DNA from: CAYQQR01 sp964420035 | GTDB lineage: Bacteria > Bacteroidota > Bacteroidia > Bacteroidales > SM23-62 | Reading direction: 5' to 3' | NCBI GenBank assembly: GCA_964420035.1 | Contig: CAYQQR010000056.1 | Location: forward strand, 1-22,474 | Length of the DNA: 22,474 bases | Shown here: positions 15,221 to 22,474 of the stretch, one piece after another | Layout of the letters: every line of letters starts with the position of its first letter | How positions within the stretch are numbered: position 1 is the stretch's first letter | Made by a program: the position numbers and the translations under genes | The notes under the pieces: generated by a model | What the model was told of the DNA's origin: nothing | The model's database searches: none | What the model saw: the letters and a program-made list of their open reading frames with translations, nothing else

Positions 15221-16573
15221 ATGAAAGATCTTACTTTAGGAAAAGAGTGGAAAATTATACTGGCTTTTGCTCTGCCCATGCTTGTTGGCAACCTCTTCCA
15301 GCAACTTTATAATATTGTCGACAGCATTATTGTAGGCAATTTTATAGGTAAAGAGGCCCTGGCAGCAGTCGGTGCCTCTTTCCCCATTGTCTTTACCCTG
15401 ATTTCCCTCATCATCGGGGTAGCTTCCGGGGGTACGATCGTCATTGCCCAATATTTTGGGGCCAAGGATTACGATAAGGTCCGCCGTGCTATAGAAACCG
15501 TTTATATTTTTATGGCCGTTGCTGCCATAGGCCTTACCATCATAGGCGTTCCGCTGGTTGAAAGTATCTTCAGATTGATACGTCTTCCTGAAAAAATTAT
15601 GCCTGAAGCCACAACCTACCTGAGCATCTATCTGCTCGGTTTGATATCTTTTTTTGGATTTAACAGTACTGCCGCTATACTCAGGGGTTTGGGGGACAGC
15701 AAGACCCCGCTCTATTTCCTCATGATCTCGACCTTTTTCAATATCAGTTTTGACCTGTTGTTTATCGTAGTTTTTGACTGGGGTATTGCAGGTGCCGCCT
15801 GGGCCACTGTAATCTCACAGACCGGAGCATTCCTCACGGCAGCCCTGTACCTGAACCGTTATCATCACCTGATAAATTATAAATTCAGAAGTTTTCGATT
15901 CGACTGGGATATATTCAGGCACAGCATACGCATTGGTTTACCAACCGGATTCCAGCACACTTTTGTCAGTCTGGGCATGCTTGCTATAGTATCCATCGTC
16001 AACGGTTTCGGCACCAATGTAATCGCCGCCTATTCCGCTGCCGTAAGGATAGATTCTTTAGCTATCCTTCCGGCCATGAACTTTTCAGCGGCACTGTCCA
16101 CTTTTGTCGGTCAAAACCTGGGCGCCCGGAAAACCGAGCGGGTTCAACGCGGGTTGATATCCACCCTGGTAATGTCCTCCATCGTATCCGTAAGCGTGAC
16201 CATACTGGTCATTGGATTGAAAAATTTTCTCATGGGGCTTTTCACCGATGATGCCGCGGTCATCGGTATCGGTTCCGAATACCTGGTTATCGTGAGTTCC
16301 TTCTACCTTTTGATAACCACCCTTTTCAGTCTTAACGGCGTTATGCGCGGGGCCGGAGATACCCTTATCCCTATGTTCCTCACGCTCATGTCTCTCTGGC
16401 TTATCCGGATTCCTTCCGCCTGGATGCTTTCCCGTCAGTTCGCGGAAACAGGAATATGGTGGTCGGTACCCCTGGGATGGGGATTTGGGGCAATCATGTC
16501 CTTTATGTATTACCGTTCCGGGAGGTGGAAGACCAAAACCGTTGTCGGGCAGAAAGTAGCTGCAAGCTCCTAG
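15221..16573 (+). CDS. MATE family efflux transporter
   Basis: This 450-aa inner-membrane protein of the multidrug and toxic compound extrusion family has about twelve transmembrane helices in two similar halves, each a MatE domain. The opening FALPMLVGNLFQQLYNIVDS then IIVGNFIGKEALAAVGASFP is highly characteristic. So are ILRGLGDSKTPLYFLM in the first half and NGVMRGAGDTLIPMFLTL at the equivalent place in the second. Such proteins exchange Na+ or H+ for cationic drugs or metabolites; the substrate here cannot be told. It stands alone between the kinase (71 bp upstream) and yicC (50 bp downstream), with its own likely promoter. There is no adjacent regulator. Confidence 0.93.
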   Translation: MKDLTLGKEWKIILAFALPMLVGNLFQQLYNIVDSIIVGNFIGKEALAAVGASFPIVFTLISLIIGVASGGTIVIAQYFGAKDYDKVRRAIETVYIFMAVAAIGLTIIGVPLVESIFRLIRLPEKIMPEATTYLSIYLLGLISFFGFNSTAAILRGLGDSKTPLYFLMISTFFNISFDLLFIVVFDWGIAGAAWATVISQTGAFLTAALYLNRYHHLINYKFRSFRFDWDIFRHSIRIGLPTGFQHTFVSLGMLAIVSIVNGFGTNVIAAYSAAVRIDSLAILPAMNFSAALSTFVGQNLGARKTERVQRGLISTLVMSSIVSVSVTILVIGLKNFLMGLFTDDAAVIGIGSEYLVIVSSFYLLITTLFSLNGVMRGAGDTLIPMFLTLMSLWLIRIPSAWMLSRQFAETGIWWSVPLGWGFGAIMSFMYYRSGRWKTKTVVGQKVAASS

Positions 16574-16623
16574 TTTATTGATAATGATTACCTTTACATC
16601 ATAAGAATCATAACCCTGCTTCC

Positions 16624-17496
16624 ATGTTGTTATCCATGACCGGTTTCGGTAAGGCAGAAACCCAATATGCAGACAAGAAGATCATTGCAGAAATAAAATG
16701 CCTCAACAGTAAGCAGCTGGATATCCATAGCCGTCTTTCAACCTCCTACAGGGAAAAAGAAATAGAATTGCGCAACCTGGTATCGGCAAAACTGTTACGG
16801 GGTAAAATTGAATTCAACCTCAATTATGAATACCGGGAACAGGCCGAGGGTGCGAGTATCAATGAATCATTGCTGTTGCAATATTTCCGGAAAACAAAAG
16901 AAATAGCGAGCCGGGAAGGAATTGAGGTTACCGATAACCTATTCCAGGCCCTGATCCGCCTGCCCGATGTGGTGGTCCCCCAGGCCGAAGAAATCACTGA
17001 AGAAGAATGGTCGGTAGTTTTCCGTTGTACGGAAGACGCGGTTCACAAGGTTATTGAATTCAGGAAGCAGGAAGGCAAAACCATGGAAAAGGATATCAAA
17101 AAAAGGGTTTCCCGCGTTACGGAGTTGATTCCGGAAATTGAACAGATGGAAGCCGAGCGCATGGACCAGCTTAAAAACAGGCTCAGACAAAATCTGAAGG
17201 AATTGACAACCGGGCTGTATGATGAGAACCGGATGGAACAGGAAATACTCCATTATCTTGAAAAATTGGATATTAATGAAGAAAAGGTTCGCCTGAAGAA
17301 TCATTGTGAATACTTTCTTCAATCACTGCAGAGCAAAGAACCCCCGGGTAAAAAGCTGGGATTCATCACCCAGGAGATGGGCCGTGAGATCAACACCCTG
17401 GGCAGTAAGGCCGGTCATTCAGGTATACAACGAAGTGTAGTCATGATGAAGGATGAATTGGAGAAGATCAAAGAGCAACTCATGAATGTCTTATAA
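16624..17496 (+). CDS. YicC family endoribonuclease-like protein
   Basis: This 290-aa protein belongs to the YicC/YloC family; the E. coli and Bacillus members have been reported as endoribonucleases affecting small RNA and mRNA turnover. The N-terminal LLSMTGFGKAE and the C-terminal GFITQEMGREINTLGSKAG run to the conserved MKDELEKIKEQ ending, so both family signatures are intact. The middle is charged and probably coiled-coil (about residues 130-230). It lies directly upstream of gmk, a pairing common across bacteria, with one base between the yicC stop and the preferred gmk ATG. Together with nadD this forms a three-gene operon. The start ATG is the one placing MTGFG at residue 4, as usual. 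Confidence 0.93.
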   Translation: MLLSMTGFGKAETQYADKKIIAEIKCLNSKQLDIHSRLSTSYREKEIELRNLVSAKLLRGKIEFNLNYEYREQAEGASINESLLLQYFRKTKEIASREGIEVTDNLFQALIRLPDVVVPQAEEITEEEWSVVFRCTEDAVHKVIEFRKQEGKTMEKDIKKRVSRVTELIPEIEQMEAERMDQLKNRLRQNLKELTTGLYDENRMEQEILHYLEKLDINEEKVRLKNHCEYFLQSLQSKEPPGKKLGFITQEMGREINTLGSKAGHSGIQRSVVMMKDELEKIKEQLMNVL

Positions 17497-17497
17497 G

Positions 17498-18076
17498 ATG
17501 TCAGAGGGAAAACTGATCATATTTTCTGCACCTTCCGGTTCCGGCAAGTCCACCATCGCGCGGTATTTACTGGAATCCATACCGGAACTGGAATTCTCCA
17601 TTTCGGCTACCAGCAGACCCAGGCGAAAAACTGAAAAGCACGGCAGGGATTATTATTTCCTGACACCGGAGGAATTCATAAGAAAGATTGATGAAGATGC
17701 CTTTATTGAATGGGAGGAGGTATACCCGGGCCGGTATTACGGAACCCTGATGAGCGAGCTGGAACGGATATGGTCCCGGGGTCATCATGCCCTGTTCGAC
17801 ATTGATGTAAAAGGGGGTATCAACCTGAAAAACAAATTTCCCGGCCGATCCCTGTCGGTCTTTGTTCAGCCTCCCGATATGGAAACCCTGGAACAGCGTT
17901 TAAGGGCAAGAGCCACCGACAAGGAAGAAGATCTGAAAGTTCGTCTGAACAAGGCAGCACAGGAAATGCATTTTGCCCATTCATTCGACAAAATACTGAT
18001 CAATGATCAGCTCGATGATGCCCTGAAGGAGGCAAAAAACATGGTGATTAATTTTCTAAAACAGAGGCGGACATGA
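17498..18076 (+). CDS. gmk: Guanylate kinase
   Basis: Guanylate kinase phosphorylates GMP (and dGMP) to GDP with ATP, an essential step of cytoplasmic nucleotide metabolism. The P-loop SAPSGSGKST covers residues 10-19. The GMP-binding part follows with SATSRPRRKTEKHGRDYYFL, then EWEEVYPGRYYGT, and the lid region RLRARATDKEEDLKVRL. I prefer the ATG at 17498 (192 aa, MSEGKLIIFSAP), which gives the usual short N-terminus and lies one base after the yicC stop. An in-frame ATG at 17486 would add four residues and overlap yicC. The end overlaps nadD by 4 bp (ATGA), so the two are translationally coupled. Confidence 0.97.
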   Translation: MSEGKLIIFSAPSGSGKSTIARYLLESIPELEFSISATSRPRRKTEKHGRDYYFLTPEEFIRKIDEDAFIEWEEVYPGRYYGTLMSELERIWSRGHHALFDIDVKGGINLKNKFPGRSLSVFVQPPDMETLEQRLRARATDKEEDLKVRLNKAAQEMHFAHSFDKILINDQLDDALKEAKNMVINFLKQRRT

Positions 18077-18651
18077 CAGAAACAGGATTATTTTTCGGCT
18101 CATTCAATCCCATACATATTGGCCACCTGGTCATTGCCAACTACATTCTGGAATATGGTAAACTGAATGAATTATGGTTCGTGGTCAGTCCGCACAATCC
18201 CTTCAAAAAAAAGGAAAGTCTGCTCGACGACCACTACCGTTTTGATATGGTGCAAATGGCCATTGACAAGGACGATCTCCGCTTCAGGGCCAGCGATATT
18301 GAATTCAGGATGCAGCAGCCTTCCTATACCATTGATACCCTGACCTGGTTACGGGAAAAACATCCCAGACATAATTTCTCTATCATCATGGGCGCCGACG
18401 GACTTAAGGGTTTTCATAAGTGGAAAAATGCCGAGCTGCTGGTTGAGACCACGCCCCGGATTATTTATCCCCGTCCGGGTTTTGAGGAGGAAGATGCATT
18501 CGGCCTGAAAAATGCCAGGGTCGTGGATGCCCCTGTTATAGAGATATCTGCCAGCTTCATCCGCGAAGCCATCGCCGAGGGAAGGGACATCAGGTATTTT
18601 CTATCGTCAAAGGTTTGGGCCTATATTGAGAAGATGGGGTTTTATAAATGA
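18073..18651 (+). CDS. nadD: Nicotinate-nucleotide adenylyltransferase
   Basis: NadD transfers AMP from ATP to nicotinate mononucleotide, making deamido-NAD in NAD biosynthesis. The 192-aa protein has the nucleotidyltransferase signature FGSFNPIHIGH (HIGH at residues 15-18). It also has VVSPHNPFKKKESLLDDHYR, the substrate loop MGADGLKGFHKWKNAEL with its conserved tryptophan, and the ISASFIREAIAEG segment that matches the ISSTxIR nucleotide-binding motif. It is the last gene of yicC-gmk-nadD, overlapping gmk by 4 bp. It converges on the outer-membrane protein gene across a repeat-rich gap of 273 bp. Confidence 0.96.
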   Translation: MTETGLFFGSFNPIHIGHLVIANYILEYGKLNELWFVVSPHNPFKKKESLLDDHYRFDMVQMAIDKDDLRFRASDIEFRMQQPSYTIDTLTWLREKHPRHNFSIIMGADGLKGFHKWKNAELLVETTPRIIYPRPGFEEEDAFGLKNARVVDAPVIEISASFIREAIAEGRDIRYFLSSKVWAYIEKMGFYK

Positions 18652-18663
18652 TTCAGAATTCAG

Positions 18664-18682
18664 CCTGCCTGCCGCAGGCAGG
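18664..18682. repeat. Single copy of the CCTGCCTGC palindrome
   Basis: CCTGCCTGC and GCAGGCAGG flank a single central C, giving a near-perfect 19-bp palindrome 12 bp past the nadD stop. It is the same unit as the duplicated 20-bp palindrome at 6072-6111 with one base missing, and is likewise flanked by ATTCAG-type sequence. In this position it could fold in the nadD operon's 3' end. Confidence 0.65.
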
Positions 18683-18730
18683 GATTCAGGATTATATTAA
18701 CCACCCCCCTTTTTGCTGACGCGAAAAGTA

Positions 18731-18751
18731 CCCCTCCTTAAAAAGGAGGGG
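18731..18751. terminator. Hairpin in convergent gap, possible bidirectional terminator
   Basis: CCCCTCCTT (18731-18739) and AAGGAGGGG (18743-18751) form a perfect 9-bp stem with an AAA loop, about 80 bp past nadD. The downstream sequence GAATTTGTAATTAATT is T-rich but lacks a clean U run, so termination is plausible but not proven. A weaker AATTGAT/ATCAATT inverted repeat follows at 18763-18777. Confidence 0.4.
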
Positions 18752-18782
18752 AATTTGTAATTAATTGATAATCAATTTACCT

Positions 18783-18809
18783 CCCCCTCTCCACCGTGCG
18801 GAGAGGGGG
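18783..18809. repeat. GC-rich inverted repeat, 10-bp arms
   Basis: CCCCCTCTCC (18783-18792) and GGAGAGGGGG (18800-18809) pair perfectly around a 7-base loop ACCGTGC. A further purine-rich copy CAGGGGGAGAGG follows to about 18822. This style of pyrimidine/purine repeat is, as I recall, common between genes in many bacterial genomes. On the plus strand the repeat is followed by an A-rich run, so on the minus strand the hairpin is preceded, not followed, by Ts; it is therefore not a clear terminator for the outer-membrane protein gene. Confidence 0.55.
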
Positions 18810-18924
18810 CCAGGGGGAGAGGAAAAAAGAATAATAAAATATTGAATAAAAGAAAAGGCCGAGGGGAAGGTGGTGTATCAGAATAAAAAAAATGTACTTT
18901 AATTATGAATCCCGGTTGATTGGG

Positions 18925-19563
18925 TTATAGACTGAAACTATACCCTACCCCCAACTCAGCGGCCAGGACAAAACCATAATTATCCATATGGATCCCGAAA
19001 GTTCGCGGTGCCTGGAAATGATCCAGGGAACCGATATAGATCCCTAAACCCAGGTTACCATCCACATAAAAACTGGAGGCCAGATTCATCTGCAAGCCTA
19101 AACCCAGGAAATGTTCTATGGTGGCCACCCTTCCTTCCCCGGCGGGTAGTTCAATATTGTCCGATTTCTTTGATGTGGGATGGACATCCTGACCGACAAC
19201 TCTCTCGGTATGATACAGGCAACTATAGTGCAGGTAGGGTACAATATGGGTCTTTTTTGTATTCAGGGTTTCCGGATTGCCCTTATCACCGAGATAGACT
19301 TTGAACTTTACATCGGCCCCGGATAACCTTGCGGCATTATCGTCCAAAACGGCCCCGACGGAAAGATATCTTCTTCCCCGCTGCAGGTTGGTTCTCATGA
19401 CATAAGCGTAACCATGACCGCTACCCGTATAGACCTCTGATACATTCACCCCCATGTATGTCTGGGCAGCTTTCTTATGAATAACCCTTATAAACATATC
19501 CTGCTGTGCCAGAGAGGTCATTGCCAGAAAAGAGAGTGTCAGGAACAGTGCTGTTTTCTTCAT
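18925..19563 (-). CDS. Secreted, probably outer-membrane beta-barrel protein
   Basis: A 212-aa protein with a standard signal peptide (MKKTALFLTLSFLAMTSLA, cleavage probably before QQDMF) and no lipobox cysteine. The mature part is rich in alternating polar/hydrophobic strands ending in an aromatic-containing segment, GVGYSFSL, as in small outer-membrane beta-barrels. Stretches such as FLGLGLQMNLASSFYVDGNL and GFVLAAELGVGYSF look like barrel strands. I recognise no specific family and infer no function beyond the envelope. It is transcribed alone, 172 bp after the oxidoreductase operon, and converges on nadD. No clear promoter was found upstream. Confidence 0.75.
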   Translation of the reverse strand: MKKTALFLTLSFLAMTSLAQQDMFIRVIHKKAAQTYMGVNVSEVYTGSGHGYAYVMRTNLQRGRRYLSVGAVLDDNAARLSGADVKFKVYLGDKGNPETLNTKKTHIVPYLHYSCLYHTERVVGQDVHPTSKKSDNIELPAGEGRVATIEHFLGLGLQMNLASSFYVDGNLGLGIYIGSLDHFQAPRTFGIHMDNYGFVLAAELGVGYSFSL

Positions 19564-19704
19564 CGTATAGAGCTTTACTCAATACTACGGCAATGTTGGC
19601 CCGGGGTCATGGTCCTGGCGGTGACATGGATTATGCCGGGAAGTGATTTAGCTCGGTAATGAAAGTGATCGCTGAAACCGGAAAGTGGTGATGTAGATCA
19701 ACAA

Positions 19705-19728
19705 TACAGTTGGCAGCTGCCAACTGTA
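19705..19728. repeat. 24-bp perfect palindrome after the oxidoreductase operon
   Basis: The 24 bases 19705-19728 are perfectly self-complementary, with core CAGTTGGCAGCTGCCAACTG. The site begins 8 bp past the stop codon of the gamma-subunit gene on the minus strand. The position fits a transcript-end hairpin, but only scattered Ts follow on that strand. Symmetry without a loop also fits a protein-binding operator upstream of the outer-membrane protein gene. Confidence 0.6.
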
Positions 19729-19735
19729 AAAGGAA

Positions 19736-20281
19736 CTAAGGAACTTGTTCCACGAGGTCCAGTCCCCGTTTAATGGCTTCTTCATTGGCCGGGATGAGAT
19801 GGTGGTGCCTTTGGGGCAGGGATTTTTTGAGGCCCTGGACCACATGCTCAAGGTCCACGATGGGCTTTATTTTCAGGTAGCCGCCCAGGACAATCATATT
19901 GAAGGTTTTGGTGGAAGCCATCTTGGTAGCTTCTTCAGCTGCTTTAATCTTGTAGATCTTAATATCTTTTCTTTCGGGGTGTCTGCTAATCCCGTTCGGA
20001 TCATACAAAAGGGTGCCGCCTTCACGGACCATGGGTTCGAATTTGTCCATGGACTGCTGATTGAGGATGATGGCTGTATCGTATGTGTTCAGAACCGGTG
20101 AGCTTACTCTTTCATCGCTGAGGATGACGGTAACATTAGCGGTACCTCCCCGCATTTCCGGTCCGTAGGACGGGAACCAGGAAACTTCCATATCCTGCAT
20201 GATGCCTGAATAAGCAAGTATCTTCCCCATAGAGAGGACACCCTGCCCTCCGAATCCGGCAATAATAATTTCTTCAGTCAT
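19736..20281 (-). CDS. 2-oxoacid:ferredoxin oxidoreductase, gamma subunit
   Basis: This is the gamma chain of a coenzyme-A-dependent 2-oxoacid:ferredoxin oxidoreductase (Vor/Kor type). The 181-aa protein starts with the family signature IIIAGFGGQGVLSMGKILAY (GFGGQG at residues 9-14), followed by SWFPSYGPEMRGGTANV and the ILNQQSMDKFEP segment. In this enzyme class the gamma chain pairs with the TPP-binding subunits and contacts CoA. It is the last gene of the operon, 12 bp after the beta-subunit gene. Sequence alone does not separate a 2-oxoglutarate from a branched-chain 2-oxoacid enzyme. Confidence 0.9.
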   Translation of the reverse strand: MTEEIIIAGFGGQGVLSMGKILAYSGIMQDMEVSWFPSYGPEMRGGTANVTVILSDERVSSPVLNTYDTAIILNQQSMDKFEPMVREGGTLLYDPNGISRHPERKDIKIYKIKAAEEATKMASTKTFNMIVLGGYLKIKPIVDLEHVVQGLKKSLPQRHHHLIPANEEAIKRGLDLVEQVP

Positions 20282-20293
20282 TGGAATGAATAT

Positions 20294-21079
20294 TTATTTT
20301 TTCTTTTCTACCAACTCCCCGTCAACTTTGATATCACCCAGCGGGTAAAAGGGAAACATATTTTCCTCCATCCATTTATTGGCTTCAAGGGGGGTCATTT
20401 TCCATCCGGAATTACAGTTGGATACTATTTCAATAAAACTCATACCTTTCTTTTCTTTTTGAACCTCAAAGGCCTTGCGCACCGCTTTTTTTGTACGGCG
20501 CACATTCACGGGTTTATGAACGGCCTGACGGCTTACATAGCAAGTGCCCGGCAATTGTGCTACCAGTTCAGTAATTTTCAAAGGATTCCCCATCATCTGC
20601 AGATCACGCCCGTAGGGCGATGTACTGGTCACCATTCCCTCGAGGGTGGTCGGGGCCATTTGCCCGCCTGTCATCCCGTATATCCCGTTATTGATAAAGA
20701 ATATGGTGAAATTCTCACCGCGGTTGCATGCATGAATGGTTTCAGAAGTGCCAATGGCGGCCAGGTCCCCGTCACCCTGGTAGCTGAACACGAATTTATC
20801 GGGGAAAACCCTTTTGATACCGGTGGCCACTGCAGGCGCCCTGCCGTGGGCCGCTTCGGTCATATCGATGTTCATGAATTCATAGGCCAGGACCGAACAG
20901 CCAACCGGGGCAATGCCAATGGTATCTGCCTGAATGCCCATCTCATCAACCACTTCCATGATGATCCGGTGCGTGGTGCCATGACCGCACCCGGGGCAAT
21001 AGGAAAGGATGGCGTCCGTCATCAGGCCGGTTTTTTCATAGACCAGGTTTTCCGGTTTTATGATTTCTTTGATATCCAT
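20294..21079 (-). CDS. 2-oxoacid:ferredoxin oxidoreductase, beta (TPP) subunit
   Basis: The beta chain binds thiamine pyrophosphate and carries the decarboxylating centre. In the 261-aa product the TPP motif is intact, GDGD at residues 102-105 and the paired asparagines N130-N131 in FFINNGIYGMTGGQ. The CPGCGH motif (C28, C31) and HGRAPAVATGIKR are also present. AHGRAP and TSTSPYGRD are typical of the Kor/Vor branch. It lies 8 bp downstream of the alpha-subunit gene and 12 bp upstream of the gamma gene. The enzyme makes an acyl-CoA, CO2 and reduced ferredoxin, or runs in reverse as a carboxylase where reduced ferredoxin is plentiful. Confidence 0.92.
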   Translation of the reverse strand: MDIKEIIKPENLVYEKTGLMTDAILSYCPGCGHGTTHRIIMEVVDEMGIQADTIGIAPVGCSVLAYEFMNIDMTEAAHGRAPAVATGIKRVFPDKFVFSYQGDGDLAAIGTSETIHACNRGENFTIFFINNGIYGMTGGQMAPTTLEGMVTSTSPYGRDLQMMGNPLKITELVAQLPGTCYVSRQAVHKPVNVRRTKKAVRKAFEVQKEKKGMSFIEIVSNCNSGWKMTPLEANKWMEENMFPFYPLGDIKVDGELVEKKK

Positions 21080-21087
21080 AATTACGC

Positions 21088-22155
21088 TTATTTCAATTCT
21101 TCTTTCATGACTTCAAGGATCTCGTCGGGAGAATGGACCACGCCTCCGTATCTACCGAAGTGTTTGACCGGTACCGCACCGTTTACAGCCAGTTTAACAT
21201 CTTCGACCATCTGGCCGGAACTCATCTCAACGCTCAAAATGCCCCTGACCCGGCCGGACAGTTCAGCAATCTCTTTTTCAGGAAAGGGAAACAGGCTGAT
21301 GGGGCGCAATAGTCCAAGTTTAATGCCCTCTTCCCTGGCCATCTGTAAGGTCTTCAGACATACCCTGGCACTGGATCCGTAAGCCACGAGCAAATATTCC
21401 GCATCGTCACATTGGACCTTTTCGTAACGTACCTCCTCCTCTTTCATCTGCTTGTACTTCTCCTGAAGCTTGATGTTATGTTTCTCCTGCTCGGCAGGAT
21501 CAAGGTTCAATGAAGTGATGATGTTGCGTTCCCGGTCGGGGGTCTTACCGGTGGTAACCCAGTTCTGGTCGAATTCTGTTTTTCTCGGTATCTGCCCGAA
21601 AAGTTTCACCTTTTCCATCATCTGGCCGATCAGTCCGTCGCTCAGGATCATCACCGGGTTCCTGTATTTGAAAGCGAGCTCAAAACCCAGTAGGACAAAA
21701 TCGCTCATCTCCTGTACCGAAGCCGGAGCAAGCACCAGCAGGTGATAATCGCCATGCCCACCACCTTTGGTGGCCTGGAAATAGTCGGCCTGGGAGGGCT
21801 GGATGGTCCCTAACCCCGGTCCGCCCCTCACAATATTAACGATAACACAGGGTAATTCGGCTCCCGCGATGTAGGAAATGCCTTCCTGGTACAGGCTAAT
21901 ACCCGGACTGGAAGATGAGGTGATGACCTTCTTCCCGGTTCCCGCGGCACCGTACACCATATTGATGGCTGCCAGTTCACTTTCTGCCTGAAGAACCACC
22001 ATGCCTGTGCGCTCATGGGGTTTTTCCTGCATAAGATATTCAAGCACTTCCGATTGCGGGGTGATGGGATAGCCGAAATAGGCATCCGCCCCGGCCCTGA
22101 TGGCTGCTTCGGCAATGGCCTCATTGCCCTTCATGAGACGAAGTTCTTTCTTCAT
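21088..22155 (-). CDS. vorB: 2-oxoacid:ferredoxin oxidoreductase, alpha subunit (VorB-type)
   Basis: The 355-aa alpha chain matches the type annotated in many Bacteroidota as VorB (3-methyl-2-oxobutanoate dehydrogenase subunit). Landmarks are MKGNEAIAEAAIRAGADAYF, GYPITPQSEVLEYL of the pyrimidine-binding domain, SSSSPGISLYQEGISYIAGA, IVRGGPGLGTIQPSQADYFQ and ATKGGGHGDYH. The C-terminal transketolase-like domain holds YLLVAYGSSARV and LLRPISLFPFPEKEI. The enzyme oxidises a branched-chain or similar 2-oxoacid to acyl-CoA with ferredoxin as acceptor. Closely related KorA acts on 2-oxoglutarate, so the substrate is open. It starts 16 bp after the ferredoxin-like subunit. Confidence 0.9.
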   Translation of the reverse strand: MKKELRLMKGNEAIAEAAIRAGADAYFGYPITPQSEVLEYLMQEKPHERTGMVVLQAESELAAINMVYGAAGTGKKVITSSSSPGISLYQEGISYIAGAELPCVIVNIVRGGPGLGTIQPSQADYFQATKGGGHGDYHLLVLAPASVQEMSDFVLLGFELAFKYRNPVMILSDGLIGQMMEKVKLFGQIPRKTEFDQNWVTTGKTPDRERNIITSLNLDPAEQEKHNIKLQEKYKQMKEEEVRYEKVQCDDAEYLLVAYGSSARVCLKTLQMAREEGIKLGLLRPISLFPFPEKEIAELSGRVRGILSVEMSSGQMVEDVKLAVNGAVPVKHFGRYGGVVHSPDEILEVMKEELK

Positions 22156-22171
22156 GAAATTATATTTTCAA

Positions 22172-22411
22172 TCATTGAGATTCTGCAGGTTGCCTGACCC
22201 GGTAGACGGTTATGACGCCATCCGGACAGATGATAGCGCAGTTTTCGCATCCCGTACATGCCTCGGGGTGCTCCATGTAAGCAAAATGGTATCCCTTGGA
22301 ATTGACCTTGCGTTCCATTGCAATAACGTTGGTGGGACATGCGGTCACGCACAACTCACAACCCTTGCACCGCTCAATGTCGATTACTATCGCTCCTACG
22401 GGTTTTGCCAT
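22172..22411 (-). CDS. Ferredoxin-like delta subunit with two 4Fe-4S clusters
   Basis: This electron-transfer subunit of the oxidoreductase has two CxxCxxCxxxC sets: C15, C18, C21 and C25 in CKGCELCVTAC, then C52, C55, C58 and C62 in CTGCENCAIIC, each followed by proline. This is the classic 2[4Fe-4S] ferredoxin fold. I chose the ATG at 22411 (79 aa, MAKPVGAIVIDIERCKGCEL), which is how related subunits begin. An in-frame ATG at 22444 would add 11 residues of unlikely composition. It is the first gene of the four-gene operon visible here; its promoter may lie beyond the right edge of the window. Confidence 0.9.
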   Translation of the reverse strand: MAKPVGAIVIDIERCKGCELCVTACPTNVIAMERKVNSKGYHFAYMEHPEACTGCENCAIICPDGVITVYRVRQPAESQ

Positions 22412-22474
22412 GATGATTGATTTAGGGTTTGCTGATTTTCTCATGCCGATGCAAATTTCAAAGCCAAGTTAGGC

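Noticed and set aside
20459..21382. 307-codon open frame on the plus strand opposite the oxidoreductase genes
   Set aside because: It spans two confirmed minus-strand genes and the gap between them, with low-complexity, motif-free translation; a shadow frame.
1..22474. tRNA, rRNA, riboswitch, phage or defence genes
   Set aside because: Reading both strands of the gaps showed no cloverleaf, no conserved aptamer core and no integrase, capsid or nuclease-defence genes. Most of the sequence is accounted for by housekeeping genes.

Overview
The window looks like core chromosome of a Bacteroidota bacterium, probably Bacteroidales or a related order. Several signs point there: the gliding-associated gldF/gldG pair, a lipid A gene (lpxB), near absence of Shine-Dalgarno sequences, start regions preceded by TAnnTTTG-type -7 boxes, and a Vor/Kor-type ferredoxin-dependent 2-oxoacid oxidoreductase that suggests anaerobic or microaerobic metabolism. 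The assignment is inferred from gene content; no rRNA or tRNA is present to confirm it.

Layout. Positions 1-307 carry no gene and hold a 19-bp inverted repeat enclosing two hairpins. A minus-strand block then runs from about 9505 down to 308. It reads, in transcription order: surE, a small membrane protein, lpxB and a SpoIID/LytB protein; a repeat-filled gap; gldF, gldG and a DUF4340-like protein; another repeat-filled gap; dnaN and a DnaQ-type exonuclease. From 9629 to 18651 genes lie on the plus strand: pheT and a macro-domain gene overlapping its end, a decayed small lipoprotein gene, a four-PAS soluble histidine kinase, a MATE transporter, and a tight yicC-gmk-nadD operon. A 273-bp convergent gap follows, made mostly of inverted repeats. 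The last block is again on the minus strand: a four-gene 2-oxoacid:ferredoxin oxidoreductase operon (delta, alpha, beta, gamma) starting near the right edge, then a small secreted, probably outer-membrane, protein.

How the genes work together. surE/lpxB/SpoIID and the gld genes serve nucleotide and envelope functions. dnaN and the exonuclease belong to replication or repair. pheT, gmk, nadD and yicC are housekeeping. The oxidoreductase operon encodes one complete four-subunit enzyme.

I found no convincing undescribed system, defence island, CRISPR array or integrated phage. The most informative signals are non-coding. They are a family of short hairpins with a shared AGA loop and shared mismatch, a 48-bp perfect palindrome built from two copies of a 20-bp palindrome that recurs near nadD, a MITE-like inverted repeat at the left edge, and promoter boxes that decide the surE and pheT starts. 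Two coding-level oddities are the lipoprotein remnant at 12679-12854 and an exact 18-bp in-frame direct repeat inside the small membrane protein gene.
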